Assembly (NCBI GenBank): GCA_038277395.1
Contig: CM076193.1
Location: 68,106,677-68,170,676, forward strand
Source of the DNA: Dryocosmus kuriphilus
Lineage: Eukaryota; Arthropoda; Insecta; Hymenoptera; Cynipidae
Direction: 5' to 3'
DNA length: 64,000 nucleotides
Under the pieces are notes generated by a model, which ran no database searches, was not told the origin of the DNA, and saw only the letters and a program-made list of their open reading frames with translations. Shown one piece after another: positions 12,386 to 24,889 of the stretch; position 1 is the stretch's first letter, and the number at the start of each line of letters is the position of its first letter. Made by a program: the position numbers and the translations under genes.

Positions 12386-15300
12386 CGCTTGTGCTTCCGC
12401 TGACGTTCACGCGACGCAGTACGCTACACATTTTTGTGTTATACTCGTCAGGATAATTCGGCTCGATTCCTGGTCAACCACCGCACCGCGAGGTTTTGAG
12501 GTGAAAGAGGCGGACTTTTGTAAGGATTAAAAATTACACGCTTCATGCAGAAATTATGAAGTAATTGCCGACAGAAATACCCATATCATCCATTTTGTTT
12601 CACAGAAAATAAGATTTTTTTCATTAATAAATTCTGATCGGAATTAGCTTGAAAGTGGAATGGTGTTTCTTTCCAACGATATTTCAAGGAATTTCTAGAC
12701 TTTAAAGAGATTAAACCAAAATATAATATGTTGCTTTGTGTTTTGAAATTCGCAGTAAAAACTTATAAATATATTTGAAAACTCCAAAAAAAAGGGCTAT
12801 CACGTCGTTAAAACAATGTTGGAATTTGCCTTTTTACTCCCTCTCTCTCGCAGGATTAGAAAGTTTCTTTCGAGCCTTCAAAAAAAATTACGTCAATGTT
12901 TTAACAATATTTTTAAAATGAAAGACATTAAATTCAGAAAAAAATTTAAATTTAAAAACTGAAAGTTTCTACGGTTGTTTCGTCCAAATTTTATTGATAT
13001 GTTCCTGGTTTATTGAGGAAGAGATTTTTTTTTGAATTTCTAGGAGCTTCAAAGTTGACTACTTTTTACTTCCTTTGGGAAATAGAATGTTAGTTATTTT
13101 TAATTTGAAATCTCTATAAACACTTTCTGAAACTGTAATTATATGATAGTGAACAGTGTGTGAGAGAAGAAAGTAATTTGTACGATTTTTATTTGATTCT
13201 TTTTTCTAAAGTTACAAAATTAAAGACACGTTTAAATATGTTTTTAAATAATCTTTTAATAAAATGTTAAGTCTCGGAAAGATAGCGTAGAATTTTGTAT
13301 AAGTAACTTATAATTGCAAAAATGGGAATAATATTTTAATTGTAAATACTTAAATTAGTAAAAAGTAAAGAAGTCGCAATCTCATTTTCTAATTACTGGA
13401 GCATTCAAAGTTTTGGACTAATTTTTTGCAACTTTGCTGTAAATTTCAAAGTGTTTAATAATAATTATTGTTTGTGCAGTAATTAGTAAACGATTTGATA
13501 GTAATGTTCGTAATTGTAAAATATACTATGTAAATAGATGATGTTGGTTCGTTTCCTTCTATGGATTCTGAAACTTAGACATAAAAAAAAATAATTTTCA
13601 ATACGTGGGTTACATATTTTTTATTGGTCTCTTGGAGTATGCCTAACCCCAACTCCAACTGTCTGATTCGCTTTCCTGCCTACCTTTATTTTTATTACAT
13701 CCACCCGGAACTTCAGATTATTTGTGTTGGAACTTAGCAACGGCGGAATTCCCCGTCCCTTGAAGACATTTGGTTACATTTCTTGGTTATTGCTTACCGG
13801 GCCACCATATTATTTATATTACATCTTCGTTCTTCGGCCTTTAATCCACTCTGCAGTTTGGCATAGAAAGAGTAGAGGTATTCTTTTCTTTTACGAATCT
13901 TTTTTTTTTTTATAGTTTCCCCCGTAAGCTGCTAGAAAATTTGTCAGGCATCAGGTTTGATTTGGAAATCCATATTCGAACTGTCTGCTTCAGCTATTTG
14001 TTATGAAATAATAACCGCTATTTTTACTTAACCGACCAAATATTACTGCAAACTGACAGAGAATTATGACGCTTGTTCATACGAGACCAATGTATTACTC
14101 TTTAAACGGTATTGGTGCACGATTTGGTTACCTTTAGTGTCATAAATGAACATTATTCTTGCAACTTTCCAAGGCAACATGGGTAAAGATCAAGAATGGC
14201 TAATATTATTAACTATTTTATACACAAATGTTCTCCTCTTGTTTACTTATAAAACAAAACCCGATTTTTGCCATGCAATCAATTGTCAATCACTGAGCAA
14301 TATCTACTTGCTAACACATAGTGACCTAATAGTAATTATTAATTGTTCCCAAAAATTAATTAAGAAGTATACGTATTATTTTGATATCCTTTGGAACAGG
14401 AAACTCGTTCTCACAAGAGTATAAAAAGCAAATGTAACATTATTACTTATCTGCTACGCGTTTCGCTCGCCTTTTCGATCACAAATCCAGAGAATTCTCA
14501 TGAATTAAGTAAAATGAATTATCAGCTCATGCAATTTTGAATTTGATTTCCGGACTTCCCCAAATTTTCTTTTCGAGTTGAATAGTGGTTTCTGATTTTA
14601 TTGATTTTTTATTGCATTTTCAGCACTCTCAAAATTATGGATGAATTTAGAGAATGATTGCTAATTCTGCGTTTGCTGGACTCTGTTCAACAGATCGAGG
14701 CGAATCGCACAGATTGGATCGATCGTTGGTAAAACATTAAAATTTGCCCTTACCCCTTTTCCATTAAATCGGACTAATATTGAAACCCTAAGAATGAGGA
14801 CAGGTTCGTCTCCAGGGATAGTATATGTAACAATGCTTTTCTTTACACGCAGATTCTTGTAGGCAAAATGGTTTTTTATGAGAAATTCTTTTGAAACATA
14901 ATTTTCCCTAGCTATGGGTCGACAAAGGCTGGCGATTCCATACAGTTTAAGTGTGCATGATTTATATTCATTTTATTTGAAACTACTTAATTTAACGAGA
15001 ATTTGTTTGTGAGATCCCAAGAGCACAAGTGAGTTAACATACGGATCAATAGAGGCCCATGCGAGCCTACCTAGATACCTCATGTTTCGTTGCTAGTCAT
15101 GGAATTGAGATCCTAATTTTTATTCATTATAGGTCTTCTTTTTGAAGCATTCAGAGCAATTTTTTAAAAAGGAAAATTTTACTCCTGTTCTGCTCACATT
15201 AACTGAAATTTCGCTTTGTACAAGTCAAGTGCTATGCTTGGATCAAAACTCCGTTTCATTTTCCTAATAAAAAAAAATTATAACTCTTCAGAAAATGCCT

Positions 15301-16263
15301 ACCTGGCTTGAGAGAGTAGTTTGAATTCTAAACTACTTGATCTTGGCCTGGTGAAATCTGAGTTTCCATCTATAACCTCATGCTGAGCTTTGTTAGAGCC
15401 ACAGAAATTATAGAGATTTGTAATCAGATAATGGGATTTGCCTCAACCCAATATTTTTCTGATATTATGATCACCAAGGTTTCCAGTTGTGCGATCTCCA
15501 GGACAGATGCCTTGTTAAAAACACAAGTGGGTTCCGTATGATCGGTTCTCAGCATTAGATTTCGACAACTTCTTCCCCATCCCTCCTCAGAGTGTGAAGA
15601 TCTCGAATTGCATTTTCTATGAAAAGGAAAAGCCCACTTCAGATCCCCAGGTCGATCCCTGGGTAAAAGAGAACTTGTTTTCTTTAAAATTCGCTTGGAC
15701 ACCCACAAACTTAAGGAAGAATTGCCACCAAAATCAAGGGTATGGTGAGCTCACCAATTTCGTGAAAGATAGGGGTTACTTCTGAGAGCGTTCTTACTTG
15801 TGTTTTACTTCTCTGGATATTCCATTGGAATCGCGGAGTGCAAACTAGTAGGTACTTCCTTGTCCAAAAGTGACGCTTCCCCAAGGGTGTGAGAGATAGT
15901 CCAGGGTCGACCGCTTGGATCTCTGGTTCGGCGAAGAGTGATTTCTCGGTTTTTGCGATTCAGGGAAGTCTGCTACCATCTCGGCTTGGTCTCGCGATTC
16001 TCCCTTCTTTCGGGTCTTGTGTTGCGCGCGCTGTTATTTATTTTCCCTTTTAACCCGGTGAGCTATATAGATATACTTATCGTAACTGTATTAAACCCTG
16101 TGTGTTATCTCTCTTTATCACTTGTACCTTTGAGTTGACGCTTCTCTGTCCCTCTTATTATCAATTGAATGCGGGGACTTTATAACCGTTTCACAAATAA
16201 CCAATTTGCATACTTTCCTAGAACACATGGATAAACTTCACCAATTGTACAAACAGTGCTTCT

Positions 16264-16265
<2 letters not shown>
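12386..16265. other. AT-rich intergenic DNA, no gene recognised
   Basis: Nearly 4 kb of mostly AT-rich sequence with only short, unconserved ORFs (for example 13724-13915, 14146-14424 and 15424-15708) that show no recognisable motif or codon signal. A less AT-rich patch at 15880-16140 has a pyrimidine-rich strand and could be a solo LTR or an exon, but nothing decides it. Confidence 0.45.

Positions 16266-16335
<70 letters not shown>
16266..16335. repeat. (TA)n microsatellite
   Basis: Uninterrupted TA dinucleotide array of about 70 bp. Confidence 0.95.
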
Positions 16336-16336
<1 letters not shown>

Positions 16337-16839
16337 TAAATCAAATTCTCTATTGTTTTTGGAATAAACTGAAAATTAACTCTGAATGAGCACTTTCTAG
16401 CATGTTAATTAATCATCCTAGGAAACAGGTGGACTATACAAATTGTATTAACAATTGTACTATTTGACCATTCTTGAGCGTACAAACTCTATTTGTGATA
16501 GAAATATCTGCTCAATACGTTCGCACATTCTCATCACGCGCTTCTCTCTCCGAAGATTGAGCGCGCCTAGGGAGCGCGATCTGGTAGTCGTCGCGCTTCG
16601 CGCTCCGATATGTTTGAATCTCGCGCTTCGCCCTCGGATGCTTCTGGTCCTCGCACTTCGTGCTCGATTTCCGTCACTTGGATCTTAAACTTTCAAAACA
16701 CCTACTTTTAATGAAATTATTAAATTTTTGTTTTGTTAAAAATTAGAAATAAGATTATTTTACTTAAGGCCATATCGGCCTTAAGGAATACATTCTCACT
16801 ACGATACTCGCGGTTCGCGCTCGACAATTAATTATTTTT

Positions 16840-17460
16840 TAAATCCATTGTGTATTAGTAAAGCTTTTTGTGATTTTCTAAATTTTTCTAAATTTCCACA
16901 ATGCAGGTTTTCGATTCTTAAAAGTAAAACGATGAGTCTTATTAAAAAAAATTGGATTTGTTTGTATTTAATGAAATATTTCACGAATAACTCAAAAACT
17001 ACGAATTTGTTCAAAAAAGTAATGGAAAGCAAATTTGTAGATCTTTTTGAGCTGAAAAACTTTCTTTATTATCATTTTTTTCTTATTTTGCATAGTTTGG
17101 CGCGAAATTTGGATTTTTTAATTTTAATAACGTTTTTTTGATTAAAACGAAAACCATGCATTTTATAAAAAAATGGTTAATACGAAATTTGTAGATCTTT
17201 ATAAGCTGAATAACTCTCTTAAGTATCATTTTTTTCGTATCCTGAATATTTTGGCAAGAAACCACAGTTTTTTATTTTTAATAATGTTTTCTCGATTAAA
17301 CAAAAACCGTGCATGTTATCAAAAATGGTTAAAACAAAACTTGAAGATTTTTTGAAGATGAACAATTTTACTCTCCACAATTTTTTTTGTATCTTGCATA
17401 GTTTAGCCGGAAAATTGGATAAAAAACCATAACCACTGTTCAAAAACCGCTGCTTAATGA
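16840..17460. repeat. About 115-bp internal tandem repeats in the left arm
   Basis: The motif AAATTTGTAGATCTTT(T/A)(T/A)(G/A)AGCTGAA, followed by a T-rich stretch and a GATTAAA(A)C...AAACC(A/G)TGCAT core, recurs about every 115 bp in this arm. The reverse-complement series occurs at 18000-18560 and 19140-19660. The ORFs they create (rich in Lys, Phe and Asn) are by-products of the repeat. Confidence 0.65.
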
Positions 17461-17544
17461 ACTCGTCCTTATTTTTTACGGCTTAAAGAATTGTGCCAAA
17501 GCGCAATCCAATCCGATTAGTCCTTCGAAAGTTATCGTGGGAAT

Positions 17545-17770
17545 AGACTCCAAAGACAACGACGACAACGACGACGACGACAACGAAAACGACAACAGAC
17601 AGACAGACACCGTCGTAATTTTTACATTCTCATCTCAATGAGAAGGTATTAGATTTATGCAAAATTTGACTTTCGCGGATTTCACGAAATCTCCACGTTT
17701 TAAGACCTCCTGAATCCGAAAAAATGGTTTTTACGACCGTGTCTGTCTGTCTGTTGGCGTTGTCGTCGTT

Positions 17771-17802
<32 letters not shown>

Positions 17803-17810
17803 CTGTTCCC
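17545..17810. repeat. Inverted GACAAC/GTTGTC simple repeats around the palindrome centre
   Basis: GAC/AAC-rich repeats at about 17555-17600 with CAGACAGACAGACAC are mirrored by GTGTCTGTCTGTCTG and GTCGTT-rich repeats at 17740-17805. The centre lies near 17670. The imperfect hairpin TTCTCATCTCAATGAGAA lies at the start of the right copy. The same block recurs at about 18868-18945. Confidence 0.8.
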
Positions 17811-20085
17811 ACGATAACTTTCGAAGGACTAATCGGATTGGATTGCGCTTTGGCACACTACTTTAAGGTCCAAGAAGAAAGGACGAGTTCGTTAACCAGC
17901 GGTTTTTGTCCAACGGTTATATGGTTTTATCCATCAAAAACGGTTTACACAAAATCAAGAAATTCATTTTCCGACTAAACTCTGATAGATACAAAAAAAA
18001 CGTAAGAAAGTAAAATTGTTCATCTCAAAAAAATCTACAAATTTTGTCTTAAACGTTTTTCGATAAAATGAACGGTTTTTGTTTTAATCAAGAAAACGCT
18101 ATTAAAATTAAAAAACTGTGGTTTGCCGCCAAAATATTGAAGATACAAAAAAATGGTAAAGAACAAAGTTGTTCAATTTAAAAAGGTCTCCAAATTTTGT
18201 TTTAACCATTTTTTCATAAAATGCACGGTTTTTGTTTTAATCGATAAAACGTTATTAAAAATTAAAGATTTCAAATTTCCCGCCAAACTATGGAAGATGC
18301 GGAAAAATAATAACAAACAAAGTTGTTCGCCTCAAAAAGGTCTACAAATTTGCTCTCTATGATTTTTTTGATCAGACGCGTAGTTTTTGAGTTATTCGTG
18401 AAATATGTTAATTCGTATAAAGAAATCTACTTTTCCGCAAAAGTATGCGAGATACGTGAAAATATCAACAATCAGAATTATTCACCTTCCAAGAACCTAC
18501 AAATTCCCTTGAAACGATTTTTTGATACAACCCATACTTTCTTCATTAAACGTATAATACCGTTCTTTTAATCAAAAAATACATTACTATACAGTCAATA
18601 AAAGGTATTTAAAGTTATTGAAAAATCTGTCCGCTACTCAGGCGCATTCTCATCACCTGTCTCGCGCTCACCAATCAATGAATTTATATCTAAAACGTAA
18701 ATTTCTTCATTTTTTACATAGTTTGGCTGAAAAATGCAATTTTTTTATTATTACATTCTCATCTCAATGAGAAGGTATTAGATTTATGCAAAATTTGACT
18801 TTCGCGGATTTCATGAAATATCCACGTTTTAAGACCTCCTGAATCCGAAAAAATGGTTTTTACGACCGTGTCTGTCTGTCTGTTGGCGTTGTCGTTGTTG
18901 TCGTCGTCGTTGTCGTCGTTGTTCGTTGTCGTTGTCGTCTGTTCCCACGATAACTTTCGAAGGACTAATCGGATTGGATTGCGCTTTGGCACACTACTTT
19001 AAGATCCAAAAAGAAAGGACGAGGTCGTTAACCAGCGGTTTTTGACCAACGGTTATGGTTTTATCCATTAAAAACGGTTTACACAAAATCAAGAAATTCA
19101 TTTTTCGACTAAACTATGAGAGATACAAAAAAAAAACGTAAGAAAGTAAAATTGTTCATCTCAAAAAAGTCTACAAATTCTGTCTTAACCATTTTTCGAT
19201 AAAATGAACGGTTTTTGTTTTAATCAAGAAAACGCTATTAAAATTAAAAAACTGTGGTTTCCCGCCAAAATATTCAAGATAAAAAAAAATGGTAAAGAAC
19301 AAAGTTGTTCAATTTAAAAAGGTCTCCAAATTTTGTTTGAACCATTTTTTCATAAAATGTACGGTTTTTGTTTTAATCGATAAAACGTTATTAAAAATTA
19401 GAGATTTCAAATTTCCCGCCAAACTATGGAAGACACGGAAAAATAATAATAAACAAAGTTGTTCGCCTCAAGAAGATATACAAATTTGCTCTCTATCATT
19501 TTTTTTAACAAACGCGTATTTTTTGAGTTATTCGTGAAATAAATTATGAAATATAAAGAAAACCACTTTTCAGCAAAACTGTGCAAGATATGAGAAAATA
19601 TTAACAAGTAGAATTGTTCACCTTGGAAAGAGCTACAAAAGTTATTTATAAGATTCATCGTTTTACTTTTAAGAATCGAAATCCTCTATTGCGAAATTTG
19701 GAATATCACTAAAAATCTTTACCAATCTATAATGTGTTTTAAAAAAATGTAATTATCGAGCGCGAAGCGCGAGTGTCATGATGAGAATGTATTCCTTAAG
19801 GGCGATAGAACCTTAAGTAAAATAATTTCTTTTGTAATTTTTAATTTAAAGGTTTCTGCGATCCATAAACACCGAGCGCGTAGCGTGAGGTGAATAATCT
19901 ATCGAGTGCGAAGCGTGAGTGCCGTAAATAACTTATCGAGCGCGAAGCGCGCGATGAGAATGTGCCCGCGCAGCGGGCAGATTTTTTTTATTCAGGAGGT
20001 CACGAAACGTCGGAATGTCATGAAATCCGCGAAGGTCATTTTTCACATAAAACTAATACCTTCTCATTGAGATGAGAATGTAAAA

Positions 20086-20785
20086 AGTTATCATTACTGA
20101 GCCTATTGCCTAATAGGAGAAATATTGTTTATAAAATTCTTCATAATAACTAAAGTTCTTAAAATTTATTAATATGTTCTAACACAAAGGGTCAAGGTAG
20201 ATTCTTTGTCTTTTTTCTAAAACATGATCAGTTTATGAAAGAAATTTTAACATCTACTTACTGTTCTAACTAAATATGAATATTAGTTATTTGCTATTGA
20301 TCACATGAAAAACATGAACTTTTTATGTCGAAAAATTGCGAAGTAACACTGCCCTGAAAACTTTAATTTCTTTGATGCGAATAAGATGGCAGCTAATGTT
20401 TCCGAATGGATTTTTAGTGCTGAACACGAATCTGGGTTCAAAAGCTTCCCACCACGTCACGTTCTTGAGAAAATAGGGGTTGAAGCCCCTAAAAACGGCC
20501 TTTTGAGTCATTTTTGAAAAGTTGTAGAGCTGAACCATGACGTGCTACAAGCTTCTCTAATATCAGAAATTAAAGGCTGAAAACAGAATGGTATATTGTG
20601 CAACAAGCGCGGGATTGGGCGCACAAGTGTTTAATCGGTGGCCCCGCACGAGTTGCTCATAATATTTTTTTTTATAAGTGTGTAACAAGAGGTGGTGAGT
20701 AGAAGACGGGGTGAGATTGTAGGAGTGTGGTCGGCGAAGACGGCTCCCAGTGACAACGATCTAGAAAGAATTTAAAAACGGTAAT
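20086..20785. other. Intergenic DNA, no gene recognised
   Basis: AT-rich to about 20,580, then a moderately GC-rich stretch (GCGCGGGATTGGGCGCACAAG and GGCCCCGCACGAGTTGC) that may belong to the Crypton-like relic immediately to the right. Short ORFs show no recognisable domain. Confidence 0.35.
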
Positions 20786-21037
20786 TCAGTAAATAACACA
20801 GAATCGGTTATATGCTGTAATATACTTGACTTGTGATTTTTTAGGATGTAGGTTTTCAGTGGTTTCTTTGGCAGTCTCTACAATTTCTGGAGGAGTGAGT
20901 TCACTTTCACTATCAAAGTCACTATCAGGGGTAATTACGTTATTTTTTTTTGTACTCATTGTGCTAGCGATTCTTTTTTCAGACTGAACAAATGCAATTG
21001 CAAACGATATACATAATGTTATGTGTAGGTTATGCAT
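20786..21037 (-). pseudogene. Fragment resembling the N-terminus of a Crypton-type tyrosine recombinase
   Basis: Minus-strand 83-aa frame. Its second half has an acidic leader with SDFDSESELTPPEIVE, then PKKSQVKYITAYNRF, resembling the start of the core-binding domain in Crypton-type recombinases (pattern P-x-K-S-x-x-x-Y-x-x-x-Y-x-x-F). A Met lies in mid-frame at MSTKKNN, a plausible true start, with the upstream residues then being untranslated. No catalytic Arg-His-Arg-Tyr region follows on the minus strand, so it is at best a truncated relic or a non-autonomous derivative. Confidence 0.4.
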
Positions 21038-22550
21038 TTATTCAAAATATTAGAAAATCGTGACTCTACGAGTCTGTATTGTCTTTTGGTGTACCAAGAG
21101 ATGGCGGCAGCGTCGATTGGCGTGAATAAATATATTTTTTGCGTGAAAAAATAATCAGAGACATCTATGAAATGACGTTTTGACGCACTGCAGTAACGGT
21201 TCCGTGGGGAATTTGTCATTTTGCGCTTGCTAAACAGACGTTGAAAAGTAGCGTTTATTACACATGTATGAAAAAAAGGATTTTAACATACTTACACCCA
21301 CGCCCAGGCACAATAAAATATCGACTCCTGAAAAAAGTGGTTGTTATTCCACCACAAATATCTAAAGCAGATCATTGTTTATAAAATAGACAATTATTTT
21401 TTCACTTCTATGCATTTCATTCAGAAACTGATTAAGTTTATAGATTTTTTTAATTTTCTAAAATTAAAATGACGAAACCCTCAAAATCCTCACGAAACTA
21501 TTTTCATCCACTTATTTGTCTATAACAAATTTAATACATTTTTCAGCTTCTGCACTACACTTGTAGGTATTTTGGAATGAACGCAAATACTATATAAGAA
21601 AGTTAATTTTCAAAAGCTAAACAGTAACTTTTATTTTTTTTAATGAATAAAGAAAGACTTCTTCAAAAATCTGTTATAACAGCCCTAAAGCAGAATTGTA
21701 TAATCTTTTATTTTAAAAAAAGACGATCAAATCGGAAGCCTTTGCCCAATGCACATTATTGGTTTTATTGAAAAAAGTTTAAGAATAATGGAAAAACTAA
21801 AAAAAAAACGTTTCGATATTTCATCAAATCAGTCTTCATTTTGCAACCCTTTTCAGCACTTCATTATTTTCAACCGTTTAAATCTTAATTACGTACTTTT
21901 TTTTTGTTAAAAATTTTACGAAAAATTAATTTTTTAAAGAATCAAATTCAACATTTTGCTATCAATCGCCGGTGGGAAATTTCTATTCCTACCGACACTT
22001 CCATAACGAGCTGCAGTGATTTTAAGCCAGAAAAAATATTTTTTTATGATTGAAAATGTCAAATTTGAGAATTTGTTTATGACAATAACAATTCTTAATT
22101 TCTGACACTGTTTTGTTACTGGCTGAAAATTTCATAGCAAATGCCAGTAATTTCAGGGAAAAAAAATCATTTCTTTCTGCTTGTAAATGCCAAATTCGAG
22201 TATAATATGCTTATAAAATATATTTATGATAATAAAGATTTTGATTTTCCGTTCATGTTTTGTTACTAGATGATACTTTCGTAATAAAATTTTCGTGCTA
22301 AACCGTCTAAGTAGAGTAACTGTTTATAAAATTTCTTTATAAAAATTAAGTTACTCTTCAAATCGATTATCTACATACTGTAATTGCAAATACATTGATT
22401 TTACGTGATACACATATTTAGTCAATACAGATTCTTTTTTCCGGGTTCAAAAAAATTTTTGCTGAAAAGATCATTTTTTCTATTTTTGTAAATACATAGA
22501 ATTTTTCAAAAACAAACAGTCAAAATTTGGCTTCAAGAGATCACTAAAAA
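21038..22550. other. AT-rich intergenic DNA, no gene recognised
   Basis: AT-rich sequence containing two diverged copies of a motif with CTGAAAATTTC...ATTTCAGGGAAAAAAAATCA near 22,010-22,170, suggesting a short local duplication. Nothing else is supported. Confidence 0.4.
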
Positions 22551-22779
22551 AATTTATTCAGCTTCAATTAGGAAAAAGAAACATCTAAGCCGGGAAAAAA
22601 TTGTGACCTGTAGACTGATTTGTCCGCCCAAATCCAATTCTGAACAACTGTGCACTGAGGCGAAGTACGTTGGAATCCATCCATTTAGGATTTTTACCAG
22701 CGTTACTATGCTACGCCCCTCGAGTGTGACATAAAGCACTAGATTATACATCTTCTAAACCGACGCTTCCGCCTACGCC

Positions 22780-23240
22780 TTACGCTCAAGCATAGAAGCG
22801 TCTGAGCATGTCTGGGCCTTTAGTCTTCAGGACATGGAGGACAATATCAGGCTTCGTCGCACTGATGCGGTGAGTAGTGGAGAGAGAAAAGTTCCAGTAG
22901 ACCTTACACTTGTTATTTTCTACGACGGATTTCAGATTCCCTGGGTGTATATGGCAAAACAGGTGTTCCATCGACACAATAGAAGCGCTTAAGATGGTAA
23001 TACAGCAATATTAGAGCCGCATTTTGCCTCTCAATGTACCCGTCACGCGCATATTTTGAGCATCCACTCAGGATATGTCCGAGAGTTTCTGGCCCTTGTT
23101 TGCATGCTCGGCAGTTGGTATCGCCGACAGGTATATAGGTACATCACACGATCGCGGTAAACCAGGGTGTCGATAACGCCGTCCTGGCATGCAAAAAGGG
23201 ATCCCTTGATCTCCAATTTCAGTCCAGCACTTAATAACTT
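22780..23240 (-). pseudogene. Dong-like LINE fragment related to LINE A
   Basis: The stretch aligns along its length with 5438-5850 of LINE A, including GTGAGTAGTGGAGA, GGTAATACAGCA, TGTTTGCATGCTCGGCAGTT and GGTATCGCCGACAG. On the minus strand it encodes the end of the LINE protein. PPGNLKSVVENNKCKVYW precedes THRISATKPDIVLHVLKTK, the start of the restriction-like endonuclease with its Pro-Asp intact. It is truncated at both ends and its frame is broken. Confidence 0.8.
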
Positions 23241-23735
23241 ATATAAAAACTTTAAAAAATTTATTTAATGGATTAGTTTATATTACAAAAAAATTTTTTA
23301 TAAAATTTTCAGGATACAATTACATTTACACAAAAATACATTTCACCGATCGATTAGTCATTGTCCTTATCTTTCTTTCTCTTTGAAGGATTTGTCTCTT
23401 TTCATTTTAAGGTCTCAGTTGTATAATCAGTTTACATCCTAACAGTGGAACGTCAACTCTGAATGTTATGAGACATAACATCATTTCTCAATATTCATAG
23501 TAGACAAATTTTAATTTAAAAAAATGTTTTTAAACTAATTACGAAAATTAGAAATAACTAAATATCTTAATAATAATTATATATACGAAAAAAAAAAAGG
23601 AATTTTCAATTGTGAACAATATTTATTGAACAAAGAAAGGACTCTGTCAGTCTTTTTTAAGATTATATTATTAATTCACAATTCTACTGAAATATGGAAA
23701 ATACAATGAATGTTATAATTTTACAGTCACATCAT
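23241..23735. other. AT-rich intergenic DNA, no gene recognised
   Basis: No ORF of note and no recognised repeat family. Confidence 0.4.
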
Positions 23736-23740
23736 TTAAA

Positions 23741-23800
23741 TGAGTATTCTAAAGAGGGTGGCACACAAGGCCACCGAAACGTTAAGCTGTCTAGTTGATT
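23741..23800 (+). ncRNA. Penelope-type hammerhead ribozyme relic
   Basis: The order of elements matches hammerhead motifs of Penelope-like retroelements. A CUGANGA-like box reads CTAAAGA (23749-23755), then one extra G, then stem II GGTGGC (23757-23762) pairing perfectly with GCCACC (23770-23775). GAAAC (23776-23780) and a GUC triplet at 23789-23791 follow. The conserved G of CUGA is A here, and stem I pairing is not evident, so the ribozyme is probably inactive. No Penelope RT is visible nearby. Confidence 0.5.
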
Positions 23801-24728
23801 TATTGATAAACCTACCATTGGCGATGGTGATTATATGGAATTAATATTTTTACACTAGTGATACGAATGTTTAAACTGATATTCGTATAAATATTAATTA
23901 TTACAATTGCTCCACGTTTTAAAGTTAATTTATGAACTGGTAAACCTGGAAACTTGAGAGAATTTAAATATTCCACGGGAAAATGTAATGCAAGTCCTCA
24001 TGAGTTTGACCCATTCCTTTCTTTCTTGCATAATCTATACTATAATATGTTACTTCATTTGATTTTATTTTTTTAAATATTTTAATATTTAATTTATAAA
24101 AGTCTTCATTATGATATGCTAGTATTGCACAATTTGATAAATCATTCTGTTCATTTATAAGAGAACCATACATTTTTTTGCATATATCATTTGTTTTCAG
24201 TTGATCTCATATTTTGTTTTAATTTCATAATATTAAAGTGATGTCACAAATCAGAAAATTTAATTTAATTTAATTAACTTGCATAAATGAGAAGTTACTG
24301 GATATCTACGGGATAAATATATAATTATAAACAAAAATACAACAATCAATACTTCGGAAGCCTAACAAATGGTGAATTTAAATTAATGGTGATTATTTTA
24401 TGTGTCGTTGAAGATATTGATTTTCCTCAAGGACAAAAAATACAAATAACTGTCAACTTACAGGAAAACGGAATAGTTCAAATTTATCAAGTTTTAATTT
24501 GTGATGTCCAAATTTTCCAATTTTCAATTTTTTTTTAGAAACTACAGAAAAACTGAACAAATAAACAGTGCGTTAATTTAATAAATTATTCTGGAATAAA
24601 TTTAATTTGAATTTCGTAGATGACTCGAGTATATATGCATATTCAAGTTCAAAATTTAGAAGAAATAAAAATAATTGATCCTTTGATGCCGCTACATGAA
24701 TTATTATTGGGAGAAGAAATAATGGAGA

Positions 24729-24730
<2 letters not shown>
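23801..24730. other. AT-rich intergenic DNA, no gene recognised
   Basis: AT-rich sequence with only short ORFs; the 69-aa minus-strand frame at 23964-24173 has no recognisable domain. Confidence 0.4.
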
Positions 24731-24731
<1 letters not shown>

Positions 24732-24786
<55 letters not shown>

Positions 24787-24794
24787 TATATATA
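24732..24794. repeat. (TA)n microsatellite
   Basis: TA dinucleotide array of about 60 bp with one interruption near 24780. The Tyr-Ile repeat ORFs over it are artefacts. Confidence 0.95.
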
Positions 24795-24889
24795 AACGTG
24801 CAACGAAGTTGGCTAAAGGCCAACATACCATACCAGTCAAATGTTATCTTAATCGTTCATACTCTTCATGTTACAGTGTTCGACATCAT

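Larger units (their letters stand above)
16523..20085. mobile_element. Foldback-type element made of nested inverted and tandem copies
   Basis: The outer left border GCACATTCTCATCACGCGCTTC (16523-16544) matches the reverse complement of 19944-19965. The block TTACTTAAGG...CCTTAAGGAATACATTCTCA (about 16760-16799) is mirrored near 19785-19822. Left-arm sequence 16840-17615 recurs inverted at 17732-18560 and again at about 18860-19720. The right arm is itself tandemly duplicated: the ACATTCTCATCTCAATGAGAAGG start occurs at 17624 and 18753, period about 1.13 kb. Short repeats of GCGCGAAGCGC type, CpG-rich in an AT-rich region, decorate both ends. No transposase is visible, so mobilisation in trans or spread by replication is inferred. 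Confidence 0.75.

Noticed and set aside
15880..16140. Possible solo LTR or exon in a less AT-rich patch
   Set aside because: No partner LTR, no target duplication and no domain; composition alone is insufficient.
17630..17978. Asp/Asn-rich and Ser/Leu-rich ORFs
   Set aside because: Translations of GTCGTT simple repeats at the palindrome centre.
24573..24840. ORFs with Tyr-Ile repeats
   Set aside because: Produced by a TA dinucleotide microsatellite.
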